Shown: positions 1-14,348 of the stretch, piece by piece | Position numbering within the stretch: the stretch's first letter is position 1 | Layout of the letters: the number at the start of each line of letters is the position of its first letter | Origin: an uncultured Actinomycetes bacterium | GTDB lineage: Bacteria; Actinomycetota; Thermoleophilia; Solirubrobacterales; Solirubrobacteraceae | Direction of reading: 5' to 3' | Length of the DNA stretch: 33,375 nucleotides | Assembly: GCA_937888775.1 (NCBI GenBank) | Contig: CALAQT010000588.1 | Span: 1 to 33,375, forward strand | The notes under the pieces: generated by a model | The model's database searches: none | Told to the model about the DNA's origin: nothing | What the model saw: the letters and a program-made list of their open reading frames with translations, nothing else | Translations under genes and position numbers: made by a program

Positions 1-2930
<2,930 letters not shown>

Positions 2931-2995
2931 GACGGGGCGGTCGATCGCCGCTAACCGACTCCACCGCCCCCCGTTTCAACTCGTAAGGAATCACT

Positions 2996-7129
<4,134 letters not shown>

Positions 7130-7487
7130 TCGCATCCGGCGAGCGGCGCGCGCGTCTGGTCGAGCACGATCACGAGCTCGGCCACTGGACGCGCGCCAGC
7201 CGCCCGCCGGATCGGCGGTTGGCGCCGCTGCTGGACCGCGCGCCACTGGGCTTGGCGCCGAAGACCGTGGCCCGGCTGCTGCGCTTTGCCGAAGTCCGCC
7301 GGCGGCTGGAATGCGATCCGACGGACTGGGCGAGATCGCCTACGCGGCCGGTTACTGCGACCAGTCCCATCTCAACCGGGAGTTCCGCGCGCTGGCCGGG
7401 ACGACGCCGAGCGACTTCATCGCCCGCCTGACTCCCGCCGGCGGGATCGTGGGGGACGGATGCGAGCCCGCCGGTACCAGCCCGTAG
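7130..7487 (+). pseudogene. Decayed AraC-type transcriptional regulator (C-terminal remnant)
   Basis: Two adjacent frames together give the end of an AraC-type DNA-binding domain. The first frame (about 7219-7310) reads LGLAPKTVARLLRFAEVRRRLE, like the end of the first helix-turn-helix and the linker helix. The next frame (from 7311 to TAG at 7485-7487) reads GLGEIAYAAGYCDQSHLNRE and then FRALAGTTPSDF, a textbook second AraC HTH and signature. The switch of frame near 7310 and the lack of a sensor domain or complete first HTH upstream indicate a frameshifted, truncated gene. An ATG at 7311 could express a small HTH fragment, but no Shine-Dalgarno is evident. The neighbour at 7607 is a VOC protein, and AraC regulators often sit beside such genes. 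Confidence 0.65.
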
Positions 7488-7566
7488 CCCTGGACCAGCG
7501 TCGTGATTCAGAAATGCCCACACCAGATCCCATTTGTCCAAGACCGGTCCGGATCACGGCACTAAC

Positions 7567-7580
7567 TTGACGCGCGTCAA
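7567..7580. promoter_or_regulatory. Perfect 14-bp palindrome upstream of VOC gene
   Basis: TTGACGCGCGTCAA is a perfect palindrome ending 26 bases before the VOC start codon. The position fits an operator in the promoter region. The AraC relic just upstream is a possible former regulator, but this link is inference. Confidence 0.4.
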
Positions 7581-7606
7581 ACGATGACGGTGGAGGGAGC
7601 CAGATC

Positions 7607-8017
7607 ATGCAGGACATACGGCCCAACATCTTCCCGGCCTTGCGCTACCGCGACGCTGAGGCGGCGCTGCAGTGGCTGCAGGCCGCGTTCGGCGCCGAGC
7701 CCAAGGCCGTCCACCGCGGCGAGGACGGCCGCATCCAGCACGCCGAGCTGCGGCTCGGCGACGGCCTGGTGATGTTCGGACAGCACAGTGAAGAGGGTTG
7801 GATGGGTGGCGAGGCGCCGCGGCCGCTGGCCTCGACGGTCAGCGTGTACGTAGTGATCGCCGACCCCGACGGCCATGGCGCCCGGGCCAGGTCGGCAGGT
7901 GCGAAGATTGTCCGCGAGTTGGTCGATCAGCCCTACGGATCACGCGAATACAGCGCGCGTGACCTGGAGGGCAACCTATGGTCGTTTGGAACCTATGACC
8001 CCTACGCGGAAACCTAA
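7607..8017 (+). CDS. VOC / glyoxalase-fold family protein
   Basis: A 136-residue protein of the vicinal-oxygen-chelate superfamily (glyoxalase I, bleomycin-resistance protein, PhnB-like). The sequence shows the paired beta-alpha-beta-beta-beta modules: a start of type PALRYRDAEAALQWLQAAFG, the strand AELRLGDGLVMFG, and the closing YSARDLEGNLWSFGTYDP typical of the family's metal-ligand region. A strong Shine-Dalgarno (GGAGGGAG, 7592-7599) precedes the ATG. Substrate cannot be told from sequence; PhnB-like and antibiotic-binding members look alike. Cytosolic, no signal peptide. It sits behind the decayed AraC regulator and is probably a single-gene unit or shares a transcript with the small membrane protein 21 bases downstream. 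Confidence 0.85.
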   Translation: MQDIRPNIFPALRYRDAEAALQWLQAAFGAEPKAVHRGEDGRIQHAELRLGDGLVMFGQHSEEGWMGGEAPRPLASTVSVYVVIADPDGHGARARSAGAKIVRELVDQPYGSREYSARDLEGNLWSFGTYDPYAET

Positions 8018-8038
8018 CCACATCCGCACCCTGACGCG

Positions 8039-8401
8039 GTGAGCCGGCGGGCGCGGATCCGCGCGTACGGCTCAGCCGGCCTCGTGATCGTCATCGGCGT
8101 GCTGTGCGCCGTCGCGCTCGGGGGCGGCCTGGGCGATGCGCTGTCGCTGGCGCTGGTGGGGATCGGCCTGGTGGTGGTCACCAGCCTGGCGTTTCTGGAG
8201 GTGGGTCTGAGCGAGGACCGCGCCCGGGCCATCGAGCAGCGTCGAGCGCGCGACATGGAGCAGCGTCGCGGGCGCGACACGGAGCAGCGTCGGGTGAGCG
8301 AGCACCGGCGCGCCAATCCCGCGCCCGTGCCGCGCCCAGATCCGCCGGTGCGCGCCGGACCCCTGGGAAGGATGCGCGGCCAGCGCCGGAAGCTGCGCTG
8401 A
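8039..8401 (+). CDS. Small two-helix membrane protein with basic repeat tail
   Basis: A 120-residue protein of unknown function with a GTG start 21 bases after the VOC gene. Residues of about 10-30 and 34-53 form two hydrophobic segments rich in Val, Leu, Ala and Gly, joined by a short Gly-Asp turn. The rest is hydrophilic and very basic, with an 8-residue repeat of the type RARDMEQRR, RGRDTEQRR that may form a short charged helix, followed by a Pro/Arg-rich end. A membrane anchor with a cytoplasmic cationic tail is the simplest topology. No Shine-Dalgarno is obvious and I do not recognise the family, so the coding call rests on the open frame, membrane pattern and gene spacing. Confidence 0.6.
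   Translation: MSRRARIRAYGSAGLVIVIGVLCAVALGGGLGDALSLALVGIGLVVVTSLAFLEVGLSEDRARAIEQRRARDMEQRRGRDTEQRRVSEHRRANPAPVPRPDPPVRAGPLGRMRGQRRKLR
8231..8302 (+). repeat. 24-bp tandem repeat, three copies, inside the small membrane protein gene
   Basis: GAGCAGCGTCG recurs at 8234, 8258 and 8282, an exact 24-bp period that keeps the reading frame and encodes the 8-residue Glu-Gln-Arg-Arg repeat. The third copy diverges at its 3' end. Confidence 0.8.
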
Positions 8402-8435
8402 GCCGGGCGCCGGTCCGCATCGCGCGCGGTAAGCT

Positions 8436-8453
8436 TGTGAATCTCGATTCACA
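8436..8453. promoter_or_regulatory. Perfect inverted repeat, probable operator of the acyl-CoA cluster
   Basis: TGTGAATCTCGATTCACA has perfect 8-bp arms and a 2-bp centre, and ends 20 bases before the first acyl-CoA dehydrogenase start. Size and symmetry suit a dimeric TetR- or GntR-type repressor. The only regulator encoded in the cluster is the TetR protein at 13752, which is the natural candidate. The pairing is inference. Confidence 0.55.
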
Positions 8454-8473
8454 GGTCGACCGAGGAGACGGCT

Positions 8474-9745
8474 TTGGACCTCAACGACACGCCTGAGCAG
8501 GCCGAGTACCGAGCGCGGGCGCGAGCCTGGCTGCAGGAGAACCGCCACCAGGCGCCGCCGCGGTCAGGCTCCTACGAGGACGAGGGCTACACCGATGCCC
8601 GGCGCGCGTGGCAGCGCCGGCTGGCGCAAGCCGGCCTGGCGGGCGTCACCTGGCCGCGGGAGTTCGGCGGGCAGGGGCTGGGGCCGATCGAGCAGGTGAC
8701 CGTCAACCAGGAGATCTCCCGCGCCGAGGTGCCGGGGATCCTTGACGTGATCGGGATCGGGATGCTCGGCCCGTGCCTGATCGCCCACGGCAGCGAGGAG
8801 CAGAAGTCACGCCATCTGGGGCCGATGCTCCACGGCGACGAGGTCTGGTGTCAGCTGTTCTCAGAGCCCGGCGCGGGTTCGGATCTCGCCGCGGTGCAGA
8901 CCCGTGCCCGCCAGGGCGAGGAGCCGGATGACCCGCGCGCCGCCCAAAATGGCGAGGCCGGACGCCGAGCGGGCGCCAAGCGCGGGAGCTGGACCCTCAA
9001 CGGACAAAAGGTCTGGACCACCAACGCCCAGTTCGCGTCGTTCGGCCTGCTGCTGGCGCGCACCGATGGGGATGTGCCCAAGCACAAGGGCATGACGATG
9101 TTCATCGTGCCGATGGACGCCAGCGGCGTGACGGTTCGCGGCCTGCGGCAGATCTCTGGTGAGGCGGAGTTCAACGAGGTGTTCTTCGACGACGTCGTGC
9201 TCGACGAGGACGCGGTCGTGGGCGGCGTCGGCAACGGCTGGGGAACCGCACTCACCGTGCTGATGTTCGAACGGCTGACGATCGGCTTTGGCTCTGAGTC
9301 CTTCGGCTCCCCGGCGCGCCTGGCGCAGACGATCGCCGGCGACCCCGAGGCGCGCGTCGACTCCGAGCTGCGCCGGCGCCTCGGCGAGGTGATCACCGAA
9401 CTGCTGGCGGTGCGCTTCAACGGCTACCGCGCGCTGACGGTGCTGGCCAAGGGCCAGATCCCCGGCCCCGAGGCTGGCCTGGCCAAGGTGACGATGGTCA
9501 ACGCCGCGATCAACGCCACCGATCTCGGCGCCGACGTCGTCGGTCCTGAGGCGCTGGCCACCGCCAGCGATTGGAGCTACCTGATCTCATTCCTCCCGGG
9601 CCTCAAGTCCGCGGGTGGGACCGAGGCGATCTTGCGCAACACGATCGGTGAGCGTGTGCTCGGCCTGCCTCCGGAGCCGCGCCTGGACAAGGGCATACCG
9701 TTCAGCGAGCTGCGCGCCAAGGAGAAGGAGGCGGTGTCAAGATGA
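8474..9745 (+). CDS. Acyl-CoA dehydrogenase, FadE type (first of a pair)
   Basis: FAD-dependent acyl-CoA dehydrogenase, 423 residues, forming a 2,3-double bond in an acyl-CoA. The start is TTG at 8474 behind GAGGAGA at 8462-8468. N-terminal helical domain: GLAGVTWPREFGGQGL. Middle FAD-binding stretch: CQLFSEPGAGSDLA followed by WTLNGQKVWTTNAQ. C-terminal region: KSAGGTEAILRNTIGERVLG. Between the last two lies a roughly 25-residue charged insert (about 152-178) in a surface loop. The conserved C-terminal stretch has Gly-Gly-Thr where short-chain enzymes often carry the catalytic Glu. The stop overlaps the next dehydrogenase start by 4 bases (ATGA), so the two are probably made in equal amounts and may form an alpha2beta2 enzyme like the mycobacterial FadE pairs for sterol side chains. 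Substrate unknown. Confidence 0.9.
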   Translation: MDLNDTPEQAEYRARARAWLQENRHQAPPRSGSYEDEGYTDARRAWQRRLAQAGLAGVTWPREFGGQGLGPIEQVTVNQEISRAEVPGILDVIGIGMLGPCLIAHGSEEQKSRHLGPMLHGDEVWCQLFSEPGAGSDLAAVQTRARQGEEPDDPRAAQNGEAGRRAGAKRGSWTLNGQKVWTTNAQFASFGLLLARTDGDVPKHKGMTMFIVPMDASGVTVRGLRQISGEAEFNEVFFDDVVLDEDAVVGGVGNGWGTALTVLMFERLTIGFGSESFGSPARLAQTIAGDPEARVDSELRRRLGEVITELLAVRFNGYRALTVLAKGQIPGPEAGLAKVTMVNAAINATDLGADVVGPEALATASDWSYLISFLPGLKSAGGTEAILRNTIGERVLGLPPEPRLDKGIPFSELRAKEKEAVSR

Positions 9746-10869
9746 ACTTCGCCCTCTCCGACGAGCAGGAGTTCCTGCGTGAGGCCGCGCGCGGCGCGCT
9801 GTCGCGCTTCAAGACGATCGAGGCCGCGCGCGAGGCGCTGACTGACCCGAGCGCGCTGCCTGACCTGTGGCCGATGGCGGTGCAGGCCGGCTGGCCCGGG
9901 CTGCTGATCGGCGAGCAGCACGGTGGCGCGGGACTGGGTGCGTTCGACGCCCTGCTGGTGGCCGAGGAATGCGGTCGCGTGCTGGCCTCGCTCCCGCTGC
10001 TGGGGGTGCTGCCGGCCACGGCCGTGCTCGATGCGGCCGGTGACGAGTCGCTGGCGTCGGTCGCGGCGGGCGACCTGCGTCCGGTCTACGTGCCCGCGCG
10101 GCCCCCGAGCGAGCTCGATCAGCGCTGGAGTGTGGAGCCCCGCGCGGGTGTCGCCAGGGCGGTGACACCGATGGCGGTCGTGGACGGTGACGACGTCACC
10201 CTGGACGGCAGTGTGGCGTTCGTGCCCGACGCCCCGGGCGCCGATCTGCTCGTGGTCGTCGGCTCCGGTGCCGACGGCGAGCCGATCGCTGCCGTGCTCC
10301 CCACCGCCTCCGACGGGGTCTCGATTGAGGCCGTGACCCGCTACGACGCCACCCGGTCGCTCGGGCACGTGTCCCTCTCCGGCGCCGTCGGTCGCCGGCT
10401 GGCGCTGGGGCCCGAGGTGCTCGCCGACGCCTGGTATCTGGCCCATGCGCTGATCGCCGCTGAGTCGCTGGGGTCCGTCCAGACCTGTTTGGATGTCAGC
10501 GTGGCCTATGCCAAGGAGCGCTTCACGTTCGGGCGGGCGATCGGCTCCTACCAGGCGATCAAGCACGAGCTCAGCGAGGTGCTGCGCCGGCTGGAGAACG
10601 CCCGGGCCCTGCAGTACTACGCAGGCTGGGCCAGGGAGTCAAAGTCCGATGAGTTCGCCCTTGCGGCCAGCGCTGCCCGTTCGGCGGCCGGCGGTGCACT
10701 GGACTTCGCCACCCGCGCGATGATCAACGTCCACGGCGGGATCGGCGCCACCTGGGAGCACGACGCGCCGCTGTTCTTCCGCCGGGCCCAACTGTCCCGC
10801 CGGCTGCTGGCGGGAACCCACGATGCCACCGACCGGGTGGCGGAGCAGACGATCAGGGCGGCCGCCTGA
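9742..10869 (+). CDS. Acyl-CoA dehydrogenase, FadE type (second of a pair)
   Basis: Second acyl-CoA dehydrogenase, 375 residues, whose ATG overlaps the stop of the first. It has the helical N-terminus (FALSDEQEFLREAARG), the GWPGLLIGEQHGGAGLG segment, a divergent and shortened beta domain, and a well-kept C-terminal domain with ERFTFGRAIGSYQAIKHELS and INVHGGIGATWEHDAPLFFR. The FAD-binding middle part is much weaker than in the first protein. Such asymmetric, overlapping pairs are typical of heterotetrameric FadE enzymes in actinobacteria, where only one subunit carries a complete active site. That both subunits assemble together is inference from the overlap and the complementary conservation. 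Confidence 0.88.
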   Translation: MNFALSDEQEFLREAARGALSRFKTIEAAREALTDPSALPDLWPMAVQAGWPGLLIGEQHGGAGLGAFDALLVAEECGRVLASLPLLGVLPATAVLDAAGDESLASVAAGDLRPVYVPARPPSELDQRWSVEPRAGVARAVTPMAVVDGDDVTLDGSVAFVPDAPGADLLVVVGSGADGEPIAAVLPTASDGVSIEAVTRYDATRSLGHVSLSGAVGRRLALGPEVLADAWYLAHALIAAESLGSVQTCLDVSVAYAKERFTFGRAIGSYQAIKHELSEVLRRLENARALQYYAGWARESKSDEFALAASAARSAAGGALDFATRAMINVHGGIGATWEHDAPLFFRRAQLSRRLLAGTHDATDRVAEQTIRAAA

Positions 10870-10942
10870 CCGGGCTCAGATCATGGGCGCCCTGCACAGA
10901 TCGGCGCTGGACGGCCGCATCTACCGACCCTGCTGGAGTTCT

Positions 10943-10955
10943 GCCACTAAGTGGC
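10943..10955. promoter_or_regulatory. Short palindrome upstream of aidB
   Basis: GCCACT-A-AGTGGC is a perfect 6-bp inverted repeat with one central base, 17 bases before the aidB start and just ahead of its Shine-Dalgarno. It may be an operator half or a small leader hairpin; the 103-base gap has no other clear signal. Confidence 0.3.
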
Positions 10956-10972
10956 CGCACTAAGGAGACCCG

Positions 10973-12604
10973 ATGACCACTATCGCCGTCACCAATCCCG
11001 CCCGCCAGGTGCTCAACCAGGCTCCGCCGCTGCAGCCGGTCAACCTGTTCGAGGTGGACTTCGCGCTGCAGGAGGCGCTGGCGCGCGAGGGAGGCGGCTG
11101 GGGAGTGGCTCGGGCTCGCGAGGCCGGTGAGACGGCCGGCGGCATCGAGGCCTTCGAGCACGGCCGGCGCGCCGAGCGCAACGCACCGGTACTGCAGACC
11201 CACGACCGATACGGCCACCGGATCGACGAGGTGATGCTCGATCCATCCTGGCACTGGCTGCTGCGCGGCGCGATCGAGCGCGGGATCCACGGCCTGTCCT
11301 GGCGTGAGCCCCAGCCCGGCGCCCACGTGGTCAGGGCGGCGTTGTTCTCGCTGTGGAGCAATGCCAACGCCGGCGTGATGTGCCCTGTGTCGATGACCTA
11401 TGCGGCGGTCCCGGCGCTCCGCGACGGCGCGCCGGATCTGGCGGCCGAGTGGGAGCCCCGGCTGACGCTGACCGACTACAAACACGGCGCGCTGGCGGGA
11501 ATGGCGATGACTGAACGTCAGGGCGGCTCGGATGTCCGCGCCAACATCACCCGCGCCGAGCCGGTGGGCGGCGGCCTGTATGAGCTGTACGGCCATAAGT
11601 GGTTCTGCTCCTATCCGCCGTGCGACGTGTTCCTGGTGCTCGCTCAGGCCCCGGGCGGGCTTTCGTGCCTGCTCGTCCAGCGCGGTCCGGGGATGGAGTT
11701 CCAGCGCCTGAAGGACAAGCTCGGCACGCGCTCGCTGCCCTCCTCCGAGGTCGAGTTCCACGGAATCGCAGGCCGGCTGGTTGGCGAGGAGGGGAGGGGC
11801 GTGCCGGCGATCATTCGGATGGTCAACCACACGCGGCTCGATTGCCTGCTGGGCGCCGCCTCGAGCCTGCGGCGCGGGACGGTCGAGGCGATCCACCACG
11901 CCCGCCACCGCTCGGCGTTCGGAGCCCAGCTGGTCGATCAGCCGGCGATGCGCAACGTGCTCGCCGACCTGGCGATCGAGTCCGAGGCCGCGACAGTGGC
12001 GGCGCTTCGCGTCGCGCGTAGCTACGACCAGCCCGGCGAGGCGGCGTTCCGGCGGTTTGCCACCGCGGTGATGAAGTACTGGGTCTGCAAACGCGCCGCC
12101 GGCCACGCGGCCGAGGCGCTCGAGTGCCTGGGCGGAAACGGCTTTGTCGAGGACGCAACGATGGCGCTGGTGTACCGGGACGCGCCGCTGAACTCGATCT
12201 GGGAGGGCTCGGGCAACGTGGCGGCCCTCGACGTGCTGCGCGCGATGGTCAAGGATCCCGCCGGCTTTCCCGCCTTCATGGCCGAATGCGAGCTGGCCGC
12301 CGGCGGCGACGCGCGTCTGGACGCGCACCTGGCGGACGTGTCCGAGTCTGCCCGCTCGCTGTTCGCCGGCCAGCCCGGCGCCAGCTCTGAGCAGCGGCTC
12401 TACGACGGTCAGTTCCAGGCCCGGCGGATGGTCGAGGACCTCGCCGTCGCGCTGCAGGCCTCGCTGCTCGTCCGCCACGCTCCGCCTGCGGTCGCCGACG
12501 CGTTCTGCGCGGCGCGGCTCGGTGGCGGGGCGGGGCGGGTGTACGGGACCCTGCCGGCCGGCGTGGACGCCGGGGCAATTGTCAATCGCGCTTTCCCCGC
12601 ATGA
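10973..12604 (+). CDS. aidB: AidB-like acyl-CoA dehydrogenase
   Basis: 543 residues, close to the 541 of E. coli AidB, and alignable by eye along its whole length. Matching blocks are NLFEVDFALQEALAREG at the N-terminus, CPVSMTYAAVPAL, GMAMTERQGGSDVRAN (FAD site), GHKWFCSYPPCDVFLVLAQ with GGLSC after it, RLKDKLGTRS, RLDCLLGAASSLRRG and the C-terminal NSIWEGSGNVAALDVLRAM. AidB proteins bind FAD and DNA and are induced by alkylation stress in E. coli. In actinobacteria, family members occur in acyl-CoA catabolic clusters and may act as dehydrogenases. The Shine-Dalgarno is AAGGAGA (10962-10968). The last residues AIVNRAFPA and the TGA lie in the first copy of a tandem repeat. Context favours a catabolic role, but a stress role cannot be excluded. 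Confidence 0.9.
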   Translation: MTTIAVTNPARQVLNQAPPLQPVNLFEVDFALQEALAREGGGWGVARAREAGETAGGIEAFEHGRRAERNAPVLQTHDRYGHRIDEVMLDPSWHWLLRGAIERGIHGLSWREPQPGAHVVRAALFSLWSNANAGVMCPVSMTYAAVPALRDGAPDLAAEWEPRLTLTDYKHGALAGMAMTERQGGSDVRANITRAEPVGGGLYELYGHKWFCSYPPCDVFLVLAQAPGGLSCLLVQRGPGMEFQRLKDKLGTRSLPSSEVEFHGIAGRLVGEEGRGVPAIIRMVNHTRLDCLLGAASSLRRGTVEAIHHARHRSAFGAQLVDQPAMRNVLADLAIESEAATVAALRVARSYDQPGEAAFRRFATAVMKYWVCKRAAGHAAEALECLGGNGFVEDATMALVYRDAPLNSIWEGSGNVAALDVLRAMVKDPAGFPAFMAECELAAGGDARLDAHLADVSESARSLFAGQPGASSEQRLYDGQFQARRMVEDLAVALQASLLVRHAPPAVADAFCAARLGGGAGRVYGTLPAGVDAGAIVNRAFPA

Positions 12605-12717
12605 GGACGGCGAAGCGGCAATTGCCCTTGGCAATTTGTCGATCGCGCTTTCCCCGCATGAGGACGGCGAAGCGGCAATTGCCCTTGGCAATTGCTGACC
12701 GGGCTCTCCCCGCATGA
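12572..12717 (+). repeat. 56/57-bp tandem repeat across the aidB-crotonase junction
   Basis: Three copies of a segment ending in CTTTCCCCGCATGAG or CTCTCCCCGCATGAG. The ATGs fall at 12601, 12658 and 12714 (spacings 57 and 56). Copy one contains the end of aidB and copy three ends in the start codon of the next gene. Each of the two spacers holds AATTGCC-CTT-GGCAATT, a perfect 7-bp inverted repeat (12620-12636 and 12677-12693). The copies are almost identical apart from one extra T in the middle copy, so the expansion is recent. Confidence 0.9.
12601..12717 (+). CDS. Repeat mini-ORF bridging aidB and crotonase 1
   Basis: A 38-residue frame with ATG overlapping the aidB stop (ATGA at 12601-12604) and a TGA overlapping the crotonase ATG (ATGA at 12714-12717). 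It consists of two repeats of MRTAKRQLPLAI. Its end, AIADRALPA, copies the aidB end, AIVNRAFPA. One extra T in the middle copy removes an internal stop; without it there would be two 19-residue ORFs chained by ATGA at a 56-bp period. The frame may simply be what repeat expansion left behind, but stop-start coupling is intact at both ends, so ribosomes leaving aidB could pass through it to the crotonase. Not a recognised protein. Confidence 0.5.
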   Translation: MRTAKRQLPLAICRSRFPRMRTAKRQLPLAIADRALPA

Positions 12718-13745
12718 GCGACGTCAGATTCGAGGTCACCGGGCGCGTGGCCCGGATCACGCTGGACCGACCGGCGCGCGGCAACGCGCTCACGCGCCGG
12801 CTGGTGGCCGAGCTCGAACGCACCGTCGAGCGCGCCGACCTCGACCCGCGCGTTCATGTGCTGTTGCTGTCAGGCAACGGCAAGGGCTTCTGTGGCGGTT
12901 ATGACCTGATCGAGTACGCGGAGGGCCACGCGGCGGGCGGCGAGCCGGCGCAGGGAAACGGCGGGGATGGCGCGGCGTGGCCGGACTCGGCCCCGCAACC
13001 TCCCGGCGACCCCGCTGCGCCGCCGCCCGGATCGCCGCTGGATCCTTATGTGATCATGGCCAACCACGACCCATCGCAGGCCTGGGACCCGATGGTCGAC
13101 TACGCGATGATGAGCCGCAACGTCCGCGCGTTCATGTCGCTGTTTCACTGCTCCAAGCCGGTCATCTGCAAGGTGCACGGCTTCTGCGTGGCCGGCGGCA
13201 CCGACCTGGCGCTGTGCTCAGACCTCCTGCTGATCGCCGACGACGCGAAGATCGGCTACCCCCCGGCACGCGTCTGGGGGTCCCCGACGACATCGCTGTG
13301 GGCCTATCGGCTTGGAGCCCAGCGGGCCAAGCGCCTGCTGTTCACGGGCGATTGCCTGTCGGGCGCCGAGGCGCTGGAATGGGGACTGGCAGTGGAGGCG
13401 CCCAGCGCCGACCAGCTCGACGCCCGGACCGAGGCGCTGGTCGCGCGGATCGCCTGCATGCCGGTCAACCAGTTGCAGATGATGAAGCTGCTCGTAAATC
13501 AATCTCTTTATTCGCAGGGGTTGCACGCCGCCCAGACGCTCGGGACGATCTTCGACGGCGTCGCCCGGCACACCAGCGAGGGCTATGCGTTCCAGAGCCT
13601 GGCGGCCGGCGAGGGCTTCCGCGCAGCGGTCCGCGAGCGCGACCAGCCTTTCGCCACTGACCCCGCTCGCCATCCGGGCTCGCCTGACGGAGTCGTGGCG
13701 AAACCATCCGGCTGCGATCTGGGACCGTCGACCTTCAAGGGATGA
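12714..13745 (+). CDS. Enoyl-CoA hydratase/isomerase (crotonase) family protein 1
   Basis: Crotonase-fold acyl-CoA enzyme of 343 residues, longer than the usual 260. The oxyanion-hole segments are present (GNGKGFCGGYDL and HGFCVAGGTDLALCSD). Between them is a low-complexity Gly/Pro/Ala insert (about residues 68-105). The two glutamates used by classical enoyl-CoA hydratase are not in place: the first position is Asp in GGTDLAL, and the QPEI-type site reads GYPPARVWG. It therefore probably belongs to an actinobacterial crotonase subgroup with another reaction (hydratase, isomerase, hydrolase or lyase cannot be separated). The ATG lies in the last copy of the junction repeat, overlapping the mini-ORF stop, without a good Shine-Dalgarno, which suggests translation by coupling. 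Confidence 0.85.
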   Translation: MSDVRFEVTGRVARITLDRPARGNALTRRLVAELERTVERADLDPRVHVLLLSGNGKGFCGGYDLIEYAEGHAAGGEPAQGNGGDGAAWPDSAPQPPGDPAAPPPGSPLDPYVIMANHDPSQAWDPMVDYAMMSRNVRAFMSLFHCSKPVICKVHGFCVAGGTDLALCSDLLLIADDAKIGYPPARVWGSPTTSLWAYRLGAQRAKRLLFTGDCLSGAEALEWGLAVEAPSADQLDARTEALVARIACMPVNQLQMMKLLVNQSLYSQGLHAAQTLGTIFDGVARHTSEGYAFQSLAAGEGFRAAVRERDQPFATDPARHPGSPDGVVAKPSGCDLGPSTFKG

Positions 13746-13751
13746 GTGGTA

Positions 13752-14348
13752 GTGGCCGACGTCCTCGCCATCGGGACCCGCCAGCGGCTCCTGGACGCCG
13801 CGATGGCGCTGATCGAGGAGGGCGGATACGGCGCCGCTTCGGTGATCGCGATCGTCGAGCGGGCCGGGGTCGCGGCGGGCACCCTGTATCGCCACTTCGC
13901 CTCCAAGGAGGAGCTGTTCGTGGAGGTCTTCCGGGCGGTCTGCGATCGCGAGCTGCAGGCGATGCGGATGGCCGCGCAGAGCATGGCGCCCTCCGCCTCG
14001 GAGGTCGATCGGCTGGAGACCGTGCTGGCGATCTTCGCCCAGCGCGCACTGCGCCGGCCGCGGCTGGCCTGGGCGCTGATCGCCGAGCCGGTCGATTCGC
14101 TCGTCGACGCCGAGCGCATCGCCTACCGCGCGCGCTACGCCGAGCTGATTGCCGAGGGGCTGCGTCGCGGCATCGAGGCCCGTCAGCTGCCTGCCCAGGA
14201 CGTTCAACTTACCGCCGCGGCGCTGGTCGGCGGCTGCGGTGAGGCGCTGGTGGGGCCGCTGTCGCCGGTCTCGGCCTCACGGCCCCCGGCGCCGGAGATC
14301 GTCGCCTCGCTGCGGACATTCGTGCGCCGAGCGGTCGGGGCGGCATGA
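13752..14348 (+). CDS. TetR-family transcriptional regulator
   Basis: About 198 residues. The N-terminal HTH is typical: RQRLLDAAMALIEEGGYGAA, then IVERAGVAAGTLYRHFASKEELF. The remainder is helical ligand-binding domain with LAWALIAEPVDSLVDAERI and a Gly-rich C-terminal helix. A GTG at 13746 directly after the crotonase stop would be the longest start, but AAGGGA (13737-13742) is only 3 bases from it and 9 from the GTG at 13752, so I prefer 13752. Being inside the acyl-CoA cluster it probably represses that cluster with an acyl-CoA as effector, and the palindrome at 8436-8453 is the likely site. The stop overlaps the ATG of a repeat mini-ORF. Confidence 0.9.
   Translation: MADVLAIGTRQRLLDAAMALIEEGGYGAASVIAIVERAGVAAGTLYRHFASKEELFVEVFRAVCDRELQAMRMAAQSMAPSASEVDRLETVLAIFAQRALRRPRLAWALIAEPVDSLVDAERIAYRARYAELIAEGLRRGIEARQLPAQDVQLTAAALVGGCGEALVGPLSPVSASRPPAPEIVASLRTFVRRAVGAA

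Noticed and set aside
10853..12823. 656-residue minus-strand open frame over aidB
   Set aside because: It is the reverse shadow of a gene that matches AidB over its whole length; composition is Arg/His/Gln-rich as expected for an antisense frame in GC-rich DNA.
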